From: Chengkuizengella sp. SCS-71B
GTDB taxonomy: Bacteria > Bacillota > Bacilli > Paenibacillales > KCTC-33759
Assembly: GCF_040100845.1 (NCBI RefSeq)
Contig: NZ_JAZHSH010000001.1
Coordinates: forward strand, 2,216,501-2,280,500
Direction: 5' to 3'
Length of the DNA: 64,000 nt
The notes beneath the pieces are model-generated. The model had not been told where the DNA came from, made no database searches, and saw nothing but the letters and a program-made list of their open reading frames with translations. Numbering within the stretch: position 1 is the first letter of the stretch; every line of letters begins with the position of its first letter. Below are positions 1-9,466 of this stretch, piece by piece. The position numbers and the translations under genes were made by a program.

Positions 1-20
1 GTATGCAAAAGGAGTAAATT

Positions 21-890
21 ATGAATATTGAAAATATTGAGGCCTTTATTTATGTTTGTCAATTAGGGAGCTTTAATAAAGCAGCAGAAGCCCTTTTTTT
101 AACACAACCTTCTGTTACTGCTAGAATTCAGTCTCTTGAACGTGAGATGAATTTAAAACTTTTTAATCGCAACGGTAAAAATATCTCATTAACTGATAAA
201 GGCGAATATTTTTTTCCCCATGCTCAAAAAATATTACAGTCCTATCAAGATGCAAAGTATGGCATGCAACAAGTAGTTTTGCCAAATGAATTAAATATAG
301 GCAGCGCTCTTTCGATTTCTAACAATGTTCTGCATACAATATTACCTGAAATAAAATCTCAATTTAACAATGTACGAATAAAAATTGTTACGGGTCATTC
401 TAAAGATATACTGAATAAAGTCATAAGCAAAGAAGTGGACTTTGGTATCGTAAGAACAGAAACTCATCCACAAGTGGAATCTATTTTGTTATATGAAGAT
501 CCAATTCATTTGTTTGTTCCTCCAGGTCATGAATTATTAAATCAATGCAAGATAACATTAGAAAATGTTGGGAAACAACCGCTTATCTTTTTTGACTATG
601 GATCAATGGACTGGTTATATATCCATCGTCTATTTTCAAGTAATCTTATAACGCCTAATATTGCGTTAGAGGTAGACAATATGGAAACAGCAAAAAATTT
701 GTTACTCCAGGGAATGGGCATTAGTTTTTTACCAGAACATTGTGTAAAAAAAGAGCTTGAAAAAGGTCAGCTTTTTCGAGTTGCTTTAACACCGCCTATT
801 AAAATGAATATCAATATTGATTTAATTTATTTGAAAGGGCGTTCAAAAACTATATTTATAGATTTTTTTAAAGATAAATTTAAAATGTAA
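21..890 (+). CDS. LysR family transcriptional regulator
   Basis: A 289-residue LysR-type DNA-binding regulator. The N-terminal winged helix-turn-helix (about residues 3-62) shows the family pattern SFNKAAEALFLTQPSVTARI followed by the conserved LE...LF.R linker, and residues from about 90 onward have the length of a periplasmic-binding-protein-like effector domain. It starts at ATG 21 behind AAAAGGAG. The next genes on the same strand are an amino-acid/dicarboxylate symporter and aspartase, so regulation of aspartate or dicarboxylate use is a reasonable inference; no operator could be assigned. The 200-bp gap to the next gene suggests separate transcription. Confidence 0.93.
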   Translation: MNIENIEAFIYVCQLGSFNKAAEALFLTQPSVTARIQSLEREMNLKLFNRNGKNISLTDKGEYFFPHAQKILQSYQDAKYGMQQVVLPNELNIGSALSISNNVLHTILPEIKSQFNNVRIKIVTGHSKDILNKVISKEVDFGIVRTETHPQVESILLYEDPIHLFVPPGHELLNQCKITLENVGKQPLIFFDYGSMDWLYIHRLFSSNLITPNIALEVDNMETAKNLLLQGMGISFLPEHCVKKELEKGQLFRVALTPPIKMNINIDLIYLKGRSKTIFIDFFKDKFKM

Positions 891-1097
891 CTAACACTTG
901 ATATAACAACGTTTTTGTCAAGTATAATTATACAAAAAAAGTTTGTTATTAATCACTAAATCATATTTTTTCATTGACAATAAATATTTTATTGTATTAA
1001 AATGAACTAGCATTTCATGTGACACTGTGGTAACTCACTAAGTGTTTAAGTCAAACTAAATTATGACAAGCAAAATAAAATTTAAAGAGGTGAATGT

Positions 1098-2354
1098 ATG
1101 TCATTAACAAAAAAAATTGTAATAGGAATGTGTTTAGGTATAGTTGTTGGTATTATATTTAATCTATTTATTCCACAATGGTTTGATGTAGCAGAAACAT
1201 ATGTTTTAAATCCACTAGGAAAAATTTTTATAGGATTAATTAAATTATTAGTAGTTCCAATTGTTGTTATTTCTATTATTTTAGGTACTGCTGGAATAAG
1301 TGATCCTAAAAAATTAGGTAGAATTGGTATTAAAACTGTCATTTTCTTTTTAATTACTACTTCTATTGCTTTAATGATTGCATTATCTGTAGGTAATATT
1401 ATTGAACCTGGATATGTAGAAGGATTAAATTTTGATAGTGATACTACAGTAGAGCGAAAAGAAGCACCACCAGTTATGGAAACGCTATTAAATATTATCC
1501 CTACGAATGCGTTCCAAGCTATGGTTGAAGGAAATATGTTACAAATTATCTTTTTCTCCATCTTATTTGGATTTGCACTAACTCAATTGCAAGGAAAAGT
1601 AGATGGTGTTAAAATGTTTATTGAGGAAATTAATAAAATCTTAATGTTCCTAGTTGATGTTGTGATGAAGCTTGCTCCGATCGGTGCATTTGCATTAATT
1701 GCAATTGCAATTGGTGGTCAAGGAATGGATGCAATAAAAGCAATGATTTTTTATTTTGGTGCTGTTCTACTCGCACTATTTATACATTTAGGATTAACTT
1801 ACGGTTCAGTAATTTACTTTTTAGGTAAGATGAATCCGTTTACATTCATTAAGAACTTTTTCCCTGCGATTGCAGTTGCTTTTAGTACATCAAGTAGTTC
1901 AGCTACATTACCTGTATCTATGGATACAGCACAGAAAAATTTGAAAATACCAAAAAGTATTAGTGGTTTTGTTCAACCATTAGGTGCAACGATAAACATG
2001 GATGGAACAGCAATTATGCAAGGGGTTGCTACTGTATTTATTGCTCAACTATATGGAGTTGATTTATCCATGGCTGATTTGGCAACAATAGTATTAACAG
2101 CAACGTTAGCTAGTATCGGTACAGCAGGTGTTCCAGGTGTAGGTATTATCATGTTAACGATGGTATTAACATCAGTTGGATTAAGCCTAGATGCCATTGC
2201 GCTTGTACTTGGAGTAGATCGATTGCTTGATATGACAAGAACGGCAGTAAATATCACAGGTGATGCTGCTTGTGCACAATACATTGCGAAATCAGAAGAA
2301 AAGTATGACAGAACTTCGCCTTCAACAGGTAAAACAACTACAAATACAATTTAA
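1098..2354 (+). CDS. dicarboxylate/amino acid:cation symporter (DAACS family)
   Basis: A 418-residue multi-spanning inner-membrane symporter of the DAACS (GltP/GltT/DctA) family, which takes up glutamate/aspartate or C4-dicarboxylates with H+ or Na+. It has the serine-rich re-entrant loop motif STSSSSATLP, the NMDGT motif at residues 300-304 and the C-terminal DRLLDM-TRTAVNITGD substrate-binding helix typical of the family. Start ATG 1098 follows AAAGAGGTG. Aspartase lies immediately downstream on the same strand, so aspartate import followed by deamination to fumarate is the likely local pathway. The exact substrate cannot be read from the sequence. Confidence 0.92.
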   Translation: MSLTKKIVIGMCLGIVVGIIFNLFIPQWFDVAETYVLNPLGKIFIGLIKLLVVPIVVISIILGTAGISDPKKLGRIGIKTVIFFLITTSIALMIALSVGNIIEPGYVEGLNFDSDTTVERKEAPPVMETLLNIIPTNAFQAMVEGNMLQIIFFSILFGFALTQLQGKVDGVKMFIEEINKILMFLVDVVMKLAPIGAFALIAIAIGGQGMDAIKAMIFYFGAVLLALFIHLGLTYGSVIYFLGKMNPFTFIKNFFPAIAVAFSTSSSSATLPVSMDTAQKNLKIPKSISGFVQPLGATINMDGTAIMQGVATVFIAQLYGVDLSMADLATIVLTATLASIGTAGVPGVGIIMLTMVLTSVGLSLDAIALVLGVDRLLDMTRTAVNITGDAACAQYIAKSEEKYDRTSPSTGKTTTNTI

Positions 2355-2357
2355 AAA

Positions 2358-2390
2358 TAATAATAGCCGACCGAAAGGTTGGCTATTATT
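2358..2390 (+). repeat. inverted repeat after the symporter gene
   Basis: A 10-bp perfect inverted repeat (AATAATAGCC / GGCTATTATT) with extra internal pairing lies directly after the symporter stop. No T-run follows it on the plus strand, so it may stabilise the mRNA 3' end or aid termination rather than terminate by itself. Confidence 0.5.
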
Positions 2391-2426
2391 AGGAAAAAAA
2401 TTAACTAAACTATTGATTTTAGAATT

Positions 2427-2450
2427 AAAGCTCCATTCGGGGCTTTTGTT
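2427..2450 (+). terminator. probable rho-independent terminator between symporter and aspA
   Basis: A stem AAAGCTCC / GGGGCTTT (one G-U pair) with a 4-nt loop is followed by TTGTT. It is a weak-to-moderate terminator that could leave partial read-through into aspA. Confidence 0.5.
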
Positions 2451-2503
2451 ATTGACCTGCTAATGATCATTTTTAGGAAACCATATTAAAGGGGAATAGA
2501 GAG

Positions 2504-3970
2504 ATGTCAACAAAACAATTTCGTACTGAAAAAGATTTTCTTGGTACAAAAGAAGTACCTGTAGATGCTTATTATGGGATTCAAACCTTGCGTGCGGTAG
2601 AGAATTTTCCAATTACTGGACACCAAATGGATGTTGAGTTAATACGTTCAATTGCAGTTGTGAAAAAGGCAGCAGCGATGACAAATATGAACATTAAACG
2701 TTTACAGCCTCAGCATGCTAATGCTATTGTGCAGGCAGCAGATGAAGTGTATGAAGGGAAATTCGATGATCAATTCATCGTTGATTCTATTCAGGGGGGC
2801 GCAGGAACATCCTTTAACATGAATGCGAATGAAGTGATCGCCAATAGAGCAATAGAACTTATTGGAGGCAAAAAAGGAGATTATTCAGTTTTAAGTCCAA
2901 ACAGTCATGTGAATATGGCTCAATCGACAAATGATGTTATGCCTACTGCCATACGTATTTCAGTACTTACTTTGATGAATAAGCTTTTATCAACGATGGA
3001 AAATCTTCAGAAGGGTTTTGTTGCAAAAGCAGAGCAATTTGATCATGTTATTAAAATGGGTCGAACACATTTACAAGATGGGGTTCCAATTAGACTAGGG
3101 CAAGAATTTGCAGCCTATGCGCGAGTTTTGAAAAGAGATATTGAGCGTATTACTCGTACTCGTTCACATATGTATGAGGTAAATATGGGTGCTACTGCTG
3201 TAGGTACTGGTTTAAATGCAGATCCTCGTTATATTTCAGAAGTAGTAGAAAGGTTAGCTGAGTACACTGGATTTCCCCTAAATAGTGCTGAAGACTTGGT
3301 GGATGCGACTCAGAATACGGATGTATTAACTGAAGTATCTGCATCGTTAAAAGTTTGTATGATTAATATGTCTAAAATAGCTAATGATCTTCGTCTCTTG
3401 GCTTCCGGACCTATTACAGGAATAAATGAAATTTCTTTACCTCCACGTCAGCCTGGCTCATCTATTATGCCTGGAAAAGTAAATCCTGTTATGTGTGAGG
3501 TTGTGAATCAAGTAGCATTCCAAGTAATCGGAAACGATCATACGATAAATCTCGCTTCTCAAGCAGGACAATTGGAATTAAATGTAATGCAGCCCGTGCT
3601 CGTATTTAATCTTTTACAGTCTTTAAGAATAATGAATCAAGCCTTTACAGTATTTAAAGACTATTGTCTTGATGGAATAGAAGCAAATGAAGATATTTGC
3701 CGAGAAAATGTAGAAAAAAGTGTAGGTGTCATTACAGCTTTGAATCCTCACTTAGGGTATGAAATTGTATCAAGGATTGCTAGACAAGCAATCGAAGGGG
3801 ATCGTTCTGTTCGTGAATTATGTTTACTACATGACGTGTTAACTGAAGATGAACTTAATGTTATTCTTGATCCTTACGAAATGACTAATCCAGGAATAGC
3901 AGGAGCGCATTTATTGGAAGATGAGTATCAAATGAAAATGACAAATAAACCTCAAGGTGTAAAAAAATAA
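2504..3970 (+). CDS. aspA: aspartate ammonia-lyase (aspartase)
   Basis: A 488-residue cytosolic enzyme that converts L-aspartate to fumarate and ammonia, of the aspartase/fumarase superfamily. The superfamily signature GSSIMPGKVNP is at residues 318-328, and TNDVMPTAIR and GRTHLQDGVPI are also present. The N-terminus (FRTEKDFLGTKEVPVDAYYG) and the length favour aspartase over class II fumarase (about 460 residues), although fumarase cannot be excluded by eye. It starts at ATG 2504 with AAAGGGGA upstream. The symporter upstream supports an aspartate-utilisation role. Confidence 0.93.
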   Translation: MSTKQFRTEKDFLGTKEVPVDAYYGIQTLRAVENFPITGHQMDVELIRSIAVVKKAAAMTNMNIKRLQPQHANAIVQAADEVYEGKFDDQFIVDSIQGGAGTSFNMNANEVIANRAIELIGGKKGDYSVLSPNSHVNMAQSTNDVMPTAIRISVLTLMNKLLSTMENLQKGFVAKAEQFDHVIKMGRTHLQDGVPIRLGQEFAAYARVLKRDIERITRTRSHMYEVNMGATAVGTGLNADPRYISEVVERLAEYTGFPLNSAEDLVDATQNTDVLTEVSASLKVCMINMSKIANDLRLLASGPITGINEISLPPRQPGSSIMPGKVNPVMCEVVNQVAFQVIGNDHTINLASQAGQLELNVMQPVLVFNLLQSLRIMNQAFTVFKDYCLDGIEANEDICRENVEKSVGVITALNPHLGYEIVSRIARQAIEGDRSVRELCLLHDVLTEDELNVILDPYEMTNPGIAGAHLLEDEYQMKMTNKPQGVKK

Positions 3971-4021
3971 TAAGCCTAAGTTTTATTAAATAATACATTG
4001 AATTACTTAAAAAGTTAAGGT

Positions 4022-4060
4022 AAGCTACAGGTTGAAATAATGAATCTGTAGCTTTTTTTG
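4022..4060 (+). terminator. rho-independent terminator after aspA
   Basis: A stem AAGCTACAG / CTGTAGCTT with a loop of about 15 nt is followed by a run of seven T. It ends the aspA transcript. The rest of the gap to the next gene (to 4284) shows nothing recognisable. Confidence 0.85.
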
Positions 4061-4284
4061 TAGGAATTTAAATGGTTTCGATAGGAGTTTTTGTTATGGC
4101 AAATTTGATTCTAAATTATTTTATCTATTTATTAAAAACACGTTATCAGTCATTATTTATATTAGAAAAAGTTTGAGTAGTAATTTTGAAATATAACCTA
4201 TGTCTTTTTATTTTAAAAAATATTAGGTAATATGAGAGAGAGTAATGTAAATGAGAAAAGTAGATCAGTTAAGAGGTGAAAGGG

Positions 4285-5457
4285 ATGATCAGACTAATTT
4301 TAGAAAAAGACTACCCGCAAGTTTTTGCATTACATGAATATGCATTTCAATACCAATTAACTGAAGAGAAGAAGAAAATAAAACAAAAACGGAAAATGAT
4401 TGGCTATTTTAATGACAATCAACTGTTGGCAAAGCTTGAAATGATTGATTATAAAATATGGATTGATGGCAAAGAGTGGAGTATGGGTGGGATTGCTGGA
4501 GTTGCTACATGGCCTGAACAAAGACGTGGTAATAAAGTAAAGAAATTATTACATACTTCATTGCAAATGTTAAGAGATCAAAAAATCTCAATATCATTTT
4601 TACACCCATTTCAAATTGGATTTTATAGAAAGTATGGATGGGAGTTATTTAGTGATGAGTTGCAAATTACTATTCCTGTAAACGATTTAACATTTTTAAA
4701 GCAGAAAGAAGGAGAAGGGTATGTAAAAAGAGTTGATGTAACTAGAACATCTAAAACCTTATTGATATTAAATGAGGTATATGAGCAGTTTGCAAAAAAA
4801 TACAACGGTATGCTCGTAAGAAATAATGAGTGGTGGAAGGATTCAGTTTTACCAGATCAAAAATGCGCTGGTTATTTTGATCATAATGGTCAAATACTAG
4901 GTTACATTTTATATGAGATACAAAATGGAAAATTGATCGTTCAAGAATTCATTGCCCTTAGTGCAGAAGCAAAAAAAGGATTATGGAATTTTATTTGTCA
5001 ACATGATTCTATGATTACTGAAGTGGAACTTACATGTTCAAATCATGAAAATATGTTATTCATGCTTCCGAATCCAACGGTGAAATCAATACTGCATCCC
5101 TATTTTATGGCTCGCGTTGTGGATATTGAATTATTTTTAAGTCAATACCATTTTAATGAATGTGATGAGTCGGTGATCATTCATTTAACAGATAATTTTG
5201 CTTTATGGAATCAAGGAACCATTATTATAAAAAAAGGGAAAGCTACATTCTATCCTGTTAAAGAAGGAAGCAATTGTACTCATCCTCCTAAAAAAGGACT
5301 TCATATTGAGATTGGTCCATTCACAGCACTGTTCTTGGGGTACAAAACTGCACAAGAGTTAAGTAATGTAGGTTTGATTCATGGAACTGATGAAGATCTG
5401 AGCATACTGCAATCTTTAATTCCAAAGAATAAAACATTTTTCTATGATTACTTTTAA
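4285..5457 (+). CDS. GNAT family N-acetyltransferase, Eis-like
   Basis: A protein of about 390 residues with an N-terminal GNAT fold and the overall size of the Eis (enhanced intracellular survival)-type acetyltransferases, which have two GNAT domains plus an SCP2-like C-terminal domain. The acetyl-CoA region is suggested by GGIAGVATWPEQRRGNKVKK (V-x-W-P-x-x-R-x-x-G/N). The C-terminal 100 residues (from about FNECDESVIIHLTDN) look like the SCP2-type beta-rich domain. A GTG at 4276 is in frame, but the Shine-Dalgarno AAGAGGTG overlaps it, so ATG 4285 is the better start. Substrate unknown. Confidence 0.85.
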   Translation: MIRLILEKDYPQVFALHEYAFQYQLTEEKKKIKQKRKMIGYFNDNQLLAKLEMIDYKIWIDGKEWSMGGIAGVATWPEQRRGNKVKKLLHTSLQMLRDQKISISFLHPFQIGFYRKYGWELFSDELQITIPVNDLTFLKQKEGEGYVKRVDVTRTSKTLLILNEVYEQFAKKYNGMLVRNNEWWKDSVLPDQKCAGYFDHNGQILGYILYEIQNGKLIVQEFIALSAEAKKGLWNFICQHDSMITEVELTCSNHENMLFMLPNPTVKSILHPYFMARVVDIELFLSQYHFNECDESVIIHLTDNFALWNQGTIIIKKGKATFYPVKEGSNCTHPPKKGLHIEIGPFTALFLGYKTAQELSNVGLIHGTDEDLSILQSLIPKNKTFFYDYF

Positions 5458-5490
5458 TTTTATTAAGTAAATGGAAAGGAAGAATATATA

Positions 5491-7185
5491 ATGAAATTTT
5501 CAGAATACAAGTATACAAGACCAAATATGGAAGAAATTACTTTACAATTTGATTTAGAGCTAAAACAATTTTCAAGTGCAACAACGTGGCAAGAGCAAAA
5601 TGCATCAATGATGGATTTATACAACATTCATAATGATTTTTATTCCATGTTTGAATTAGGAAGCATTCGTCATTCTATAAATACAAAGGATGAGTTTTAT
5701 AAAGCAGAGCAGGATTACTTAGATGAGGCGGAACCTCTATTTAAAGAGTTATTTACTAAGTTCTATAAAGCATTGATTGGATCTAAATATCGTGAAGAAC
5801 TAAAAAAGAAATGGGGAAGTCATTTATTTGAACTAGCAGAAATAGAAATCAAAACCATGTCCTCTGAAATTGTGAAAGATTTACAAAAGGAAAACAAATA
5901 TAAAACAAAGTATTCAGAGCTTATTGCATCTGCTGAAATTCCTTTTGATGAAAAAAAATACACTTTAGCTCAATTGTTTCCTTTTACCATATCTGATGAT
6001 CGAGAAATAAGGAAAAGAGCAAATGAAGCAAGATACAAGTTTTTCTCAGAAAACGAAGAAGAGTTAGATCAACTTTATGATGATCTTGTGAAAATACGAA
6101 CAAAAATTGCTAAAAAACTAGGCTTCAAAAATTTTGTAGAGTTAGGTTATGCTCGTTTAAAACGTACAGATTATGATGCAAGGGAGGTTGCTGCTTTTAG
6201 AGATCAGGTGCATCAATATATAGTCCCCATCGCTACACAATTGAAAAGACGTCAACAAAATAGATTAGAACTTCAGCATCTAAAATATTATGATGAAAAT
6301 TATGAATTCAAATCTGGTAACGCAACTCCAAAAGGAAACCCTGATTGGATTGTGGATAATGGTCAAACGATGTATGAACAATTATCTAAGGAAACGGATG
6401 AATTTTACCGTTTTATGAAAGAAAGCGATCTCATGGACTTGTTAGCAAAGGATGGGAAAATGGCGGGGGGTTACTGCACATATGTACCTAATTACAAATC
6501 TCCTTATATTTTTGCAAATTTTAATGGCACTTCGGGTGATATTGATGTATTAACTCACGAAGCAGGTCATGCATTTCAAGTGTATAAAAGCCGTCATTTT
6601 GAAAATCCTGAATATGTATGGCCTACGTATGAAGCATGTGAAATTCACTCTATGAGTATGGAGTTTTTTACTTGGCCTTGGATGGAGTTGTTTTTCAAAG
6701 AAGATACGGATAAGTATAAATTTTCACATTTAAGCTCAGCATTATTATTCATACCATACGGTGTCGTTGTAGATGAGTTTCAACATTTCGTTTATGAAAA
6801 CCCAGAGTCTACGCCAAAGAAACGTAAACAAATGTGGAGAGAAATTGAAAAGAAATATTTACCTCATCGTGATTATGATGGAAATCACTATTTAGAACAA
6901 GGTGGGTTTTGGCATCAACAAGGTCATATTTTCGAGGACCCATTTTATTATATTGATTATACGTTGGCACAGGTTTGTGCATTTCAATTTTGGAAAAAGA
7001 TGCACGAAGATAGAAATCGTGCTTGGGATGATTATATTCATCTTTGTAAGCTAGGTGGTAGTTTACCATTTTTAAAACTCGTAAAAGAGGCTAAATTAAG
7101 TTCGCCTTTTGATAAAGGTACGGTACAATCCGTGGTAAATGAAATTGAATCATGGTTAAATCATGTTGATGATAAAAAATTTTAA
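5491..7185 (+). CDS. M3 family oligoendopeptidase
   Basis: A 564-residue cytosolic zinc metallopeptidase of the M3 (thimet oligopeptidase/PepF) family that cleaves short peptides. The zinc-binding HEAGH motif is at residues 356-360, with the third ligand expected in YEACEIHSMSME about 25 residues later, as usual for M3. The C-terminal segment with HQQGHIFEDPFYYIDY also matches the M3 family. It starts at ATG 5491 with GGAAAGGAAG upstream, 34 bp after the acetyltransferase gene and probably co-transcribed with it. Confidence 0.94.
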   Translation: MKFSEYKYTRPNMEEITLQFDLELKQFSSATTWQEQNASMMDLYNIHNDFYSMFELGSIRHSINTKDEFYKAEQDYLDEAEPLFKELFTKFYKALIGSKYREELKKKWGSHLFELAEIEIKTMSSEIVKDLQKENKYKTKYSELIASAEIPFDEKKYTLAQLFPFTISDDREIRKRANEARYKFFSENEEELDQLYDDLVKIRTKIAKKLGFKNFVELGYARLKRTDYDAREVAAFRDQVHQYIVPIATQLKRRQQNRLELQHLKYYDENYEFKSGNATPKGNPDWIVDNGQTMYEQLSKETDEFYRFMKESDLMDLLAKDGKMAGGYCTYVPNYKSPYIFANFNGTSGDIDVLTHEAGHAFQVYKSRHFENPEYVWPTYEACEIHSMSMEFFTWPWMELFFKEDTDKYKFSHLSSALLFIPYGVVVDEFQHFVYENPESTPKKRKQMWREIEKKYLPHRDYDGNHYLEQGGFWHQQGHIFEDPFYYIDYTLAQVCAFQFWKKMHEDRNRAWDDYIHLCKLGGSLPFLKLVKEAKLSSPFDKGTVQSVVNEIESWLNHVDDKKF

Positions 7186-7200
7186 ATAACAAGCTTTATT

Positions 7201-7246
7201 AAAAAAACACACTCGCTCCTTTTTTAGGGAATGAGTGTGTTTTTGA
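7201..7246. terminator. bidirectional terminator between convergent genes
   Basis: The inverted repeat ACACACTC / GAGTGTGT, flanked by an A-run on the left and a T-run on the right, lies between the convergent peptidase and phenylalanine hydroxylase genes. It can terminate both transcripts. Confidence 0.85.
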
Positions 7247-7255
7247 TGTTTTAGA

Positions 7256-8986
7256 TTAGATCAGTTTTAATCCATTTGTAATAAGATTTTTTAATGATGC
7301 ATCTCGTTCTTTTAAATCTATTAGATCTTGGCGTAGCTTTTGTTGCTCTTGTTGATGTATGTCATGTTCTGATAAAATTTCTAACACTTCTAATCGTAAC
7401 AACCAATCGTTAGGATAGCTATGATTCAAATCGGCCACAACTTCTAATAGAGTTTCTCCTACAATCATGATGTCGTATTTTGATTCTCTCAAATTTCGTA
7501 CTTTCTTATAAAGTTTTTCTAATGGATTTAAAGAGATTGGTTGCTTTTCTTCTATTTCCTCTTCTTCTATTGTAAAGTATGCTTCTGGATCAGCTGCGCC
7601 TGCATAAACAGATTTAATATTTTCTCCTACAGCCATATCATACATTCCCCATTCAGGTTTGAATAGATCTGCATGATCATAGGTTACTGTAGCATTCTTA
7701 AGACGAATGAGAATGATAATATTGTTTTTCCTAACTATTTCATGAACTAAGCCTGTTACTGTTAACCCGCTTTCAAATTCAAGATTACACTGCTCTTCAA
7801 CAGCAATTCCACTCTGAAGCAATTCATTGTCTGATAATTCTTCTAGAGGTTTTTTCATACCTTTTAATAGTCCGATTGGTGAACCAAATCCATCAGCATG
7901 AACATCTTTACCGTGGCTTTCGAGTACATGATTATCATAAGATAATGTAGTTTCACCAGATGTTTGGAGGTAAATAGCTTCCTGATTCTGATCCTTGATG
8001 ATTTTAGAAATGGTTCCTGTAACTTGTAAACCAGAGCTATATTCAGCCGTTGCTGTTGCACCAGATCGTATTGCTTTTTCTAAGCTTTCTGTCCCACCAA
8101 CGTTAAATGCCATACGTTTTGCATATTCTTTAACTGCATCGATTAATTGATCGAAGTCTTTACATACAAATAATTGGGGTTGTTTTGTCGTTATATCAAA
8201 GCCTGTAGAAATTACCTGCTCTAATTCAAATGGTATTTTTTTGACTTCATCTGTTAAACAACTACTGCTTTCACCTACTGATGATAATAAACCAGCGCCG
8301 TAAATTTTAGGGTTTGATACATCCCCAATTAAACCGTATTCCACTGTCCACCAGTATAATCTAGAAATCTCTTCAGCCTCAGATAAATGTTTAACAGCTC
8401 GTTGTTTTTCTTCAAGTACTCGTTCTGCTTCTGCAATTTCTTCTTTAGTAGAGCTGCCTTTTTCCAACAGATTAGATAATGTACGAACAGCTTCAAATAC
8501 TTCATGCTCTTCTTTAGTAGCAATCGCTCTACGACCAATTTGACCAAATAACTTTACATATTCTGCATATTTCTCATCACAAAGAATAGGTGCATGTCCT
8601 GCTGCTTCATGTATGATATCTGGTGCAGGGGTATATTCAATATTTTCTAATTTTCGAATATCAGTACCAATGGGTAACAATCCGTGGGCTTGAAAATCAA
8701 AAAAGATCACACCAGGAATGTAACCATCTATAGCTACAGCTCCCCAGTCAAACGGTTTCAAGCTAGTATGCATTTCCTCAACTCTTGGAATACTTTCAAT
8801 ATCCATACCTGAAGCCGTTACACCATTTGTGTATGCTTCGTGAGCAACATTCTTAAAAAAGTTAACATTTTGTCTCATAACATATCGCCAAACTGCGTGA
8901 TTAATAGGTGTATATTCCTCATATTGTTGATCAATAACATATTCTCTTAAATGAGCGGGAATATCACTTTTTTTTAAAAATTCCAT
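7256..8986 (-). CDS. phhA: phenylalanine 4-monooxygenase (aromatic amino acid hydroxylase) with C-terminal extension
   Basis: A 576-residue protein whose first 270 residues form the catalytic domain of the iron- and pterin-dependent aromatic amino acid hydroxylases, converting phenylalanine to tyrosine. The iron facial triad is visible: H126 and H131 in IIHEAAGHAP and E217 in WTVEYGL. Typical bacterial enzymes are 260-300 residues; this one carries about 300 more. The extension has two similar segments, one containing SSGLQVTGTISKI and the other ESGLTVTGLVHEI, each followed by a ..TLSYD/..TVTYD strand, which suggests a duplicated beta-rich module. Start ATG 8986 is behind TTAGGGAGGA. I recall similarly long hydroxylases in the Bacillus cereus group. 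Confidence 0.9.
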   Translation of the reverse strand: MEFLKKSDIPAHLREYVIDQQYEEYTPINHAVWRYVMRQNVNFFKNVAHEAYTNGVTASGMDIESIPRVEEMHTSLKPFDWGAVAIDGYIPGVIFFDFQAHGLLPIGTDIRKLENIEYTPAPDIIHEAAGHAPILCDEKYAEYVKLFGQIGRRAIATKEEHEVFEAVRTLSNLLEKGSSTKEEIAEAERVLEEKQRAVKHLSEAEEISRLYWWTVEYGLIGDVSNPKIYGAGLLSSVGESSSCLTDEVKKIPFELEQVISTGFDITTKQPQLFVCKDFDQLIDAVKEYAKRMAFNVGGTESLEKAIRSGATATAEYSSGLQVTGTISKIIKDQNQEAIYLQTSGETTLSYDNHVLESHGKDVHADGFGSPIGLLKGMKKPLEELSDNELLQSGIAVEEQCNLEFESGLTVTGLVHEIVRKNNIIILIRLKNATVTYDHADLFKPEWGMYDMAVGENIKSVYAGAADPEAYFTIEEEEIEEKQPISLNPLEKLYKKVRNLRESKYDIMIVGETLLEVVADLNHSYPNDWLLRLEVLEILSEHDIHQQEQQKLRQDLIDLKERDASLKNLITNGLKLI

Positions 8987-9151
8987 TATAAATCCTCCCT
9001 AACAAGTAATCATACTCCAACTAGGAATAAATTGGTGAGAAAAAACTATTCTCAAACGCTTTTTAGCCTTTGTTATTATATCATACTTTATTATTCATTG
9101 TATGTACTTATACAGTTAATAAGTAGTCAGTCCAATTACGAAAAATATTTA

Positions 9152-9180
9152 TTGATTTCATTATTATTATGTTGTATAGT
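9152..9180 (+). promoter_or_regulatory. sigma-A promoter for the thrS leader
   Basis: TTGATT (9152-9157) and TATAGT (9175-9180) are separated by 17 bp. Transcription would start near 9187, just ahead of the first T-box stem I, which fits the expected leader architecture. Confidence 0.6.
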
Positions 9181-9202
9181 ATGGAAAATAATGAAACAAA
9201 GG

Positions 9203-9446
9203 AAAGCAATGAAAAGGACAATAGTTATTTTAACGGTTATACAGAGAAGGAAGGAAAGCTGAGAACTTCCTAACGCAGGAAAATAACTTACCACCTTTGA
9301 GCTGTATTGGGGAATGAAAAACCAATATCGTTTATGCGACGTTACAGCAAACGGAGCCATTGATAATTCATTGATGGGAATCTGGGTGGAACCACGGATA
9401 TAACACATTCGTCCCTATTGTTGGGATGAGTGTGTTTTTTGTTTTT
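9203..9446 (+). promoter_or_regulatory. T-box leader 1 (tRNA-Thr specific) with terminator
   Basis: A T-box riboswitch that reads the charging state of tRNA-Thr. The stem I base pairs AAAGG (about 9212-9216) with CCTTT (9294-9298), the next helix pairs GTTATTTT with AAAATAAC, and between them the specifier loop holds codon ACC (Thr) at 9290-9292 followed by the conserved purine A. The T-box motif TGGGTGGAACCACGG is at 9383-9397. A terminator hairpin (ACACATTC...GATGAGTGTG then T6) ends at about 9440. It is the first of two tandem copies. Confidence 0.88.
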
Positions 9447-9466
9447 AAAAAATTTATATGAGCTCA

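Noticed and set aside
974-1000. A TTGACA...TATTAA promoter before the symporter gene
   Set aside because: The spacing is only 15 bp and the -10 is weak, so it is not listed as a feature.
9032-9262. A 76-codon plus-strand ORF with a hydrophobic N-terminus
   Set aside because: It runs from upstream of the thrS promoter into the first T-box, and its tail is translated stem I sequence. It lacks a ribosome binding site.
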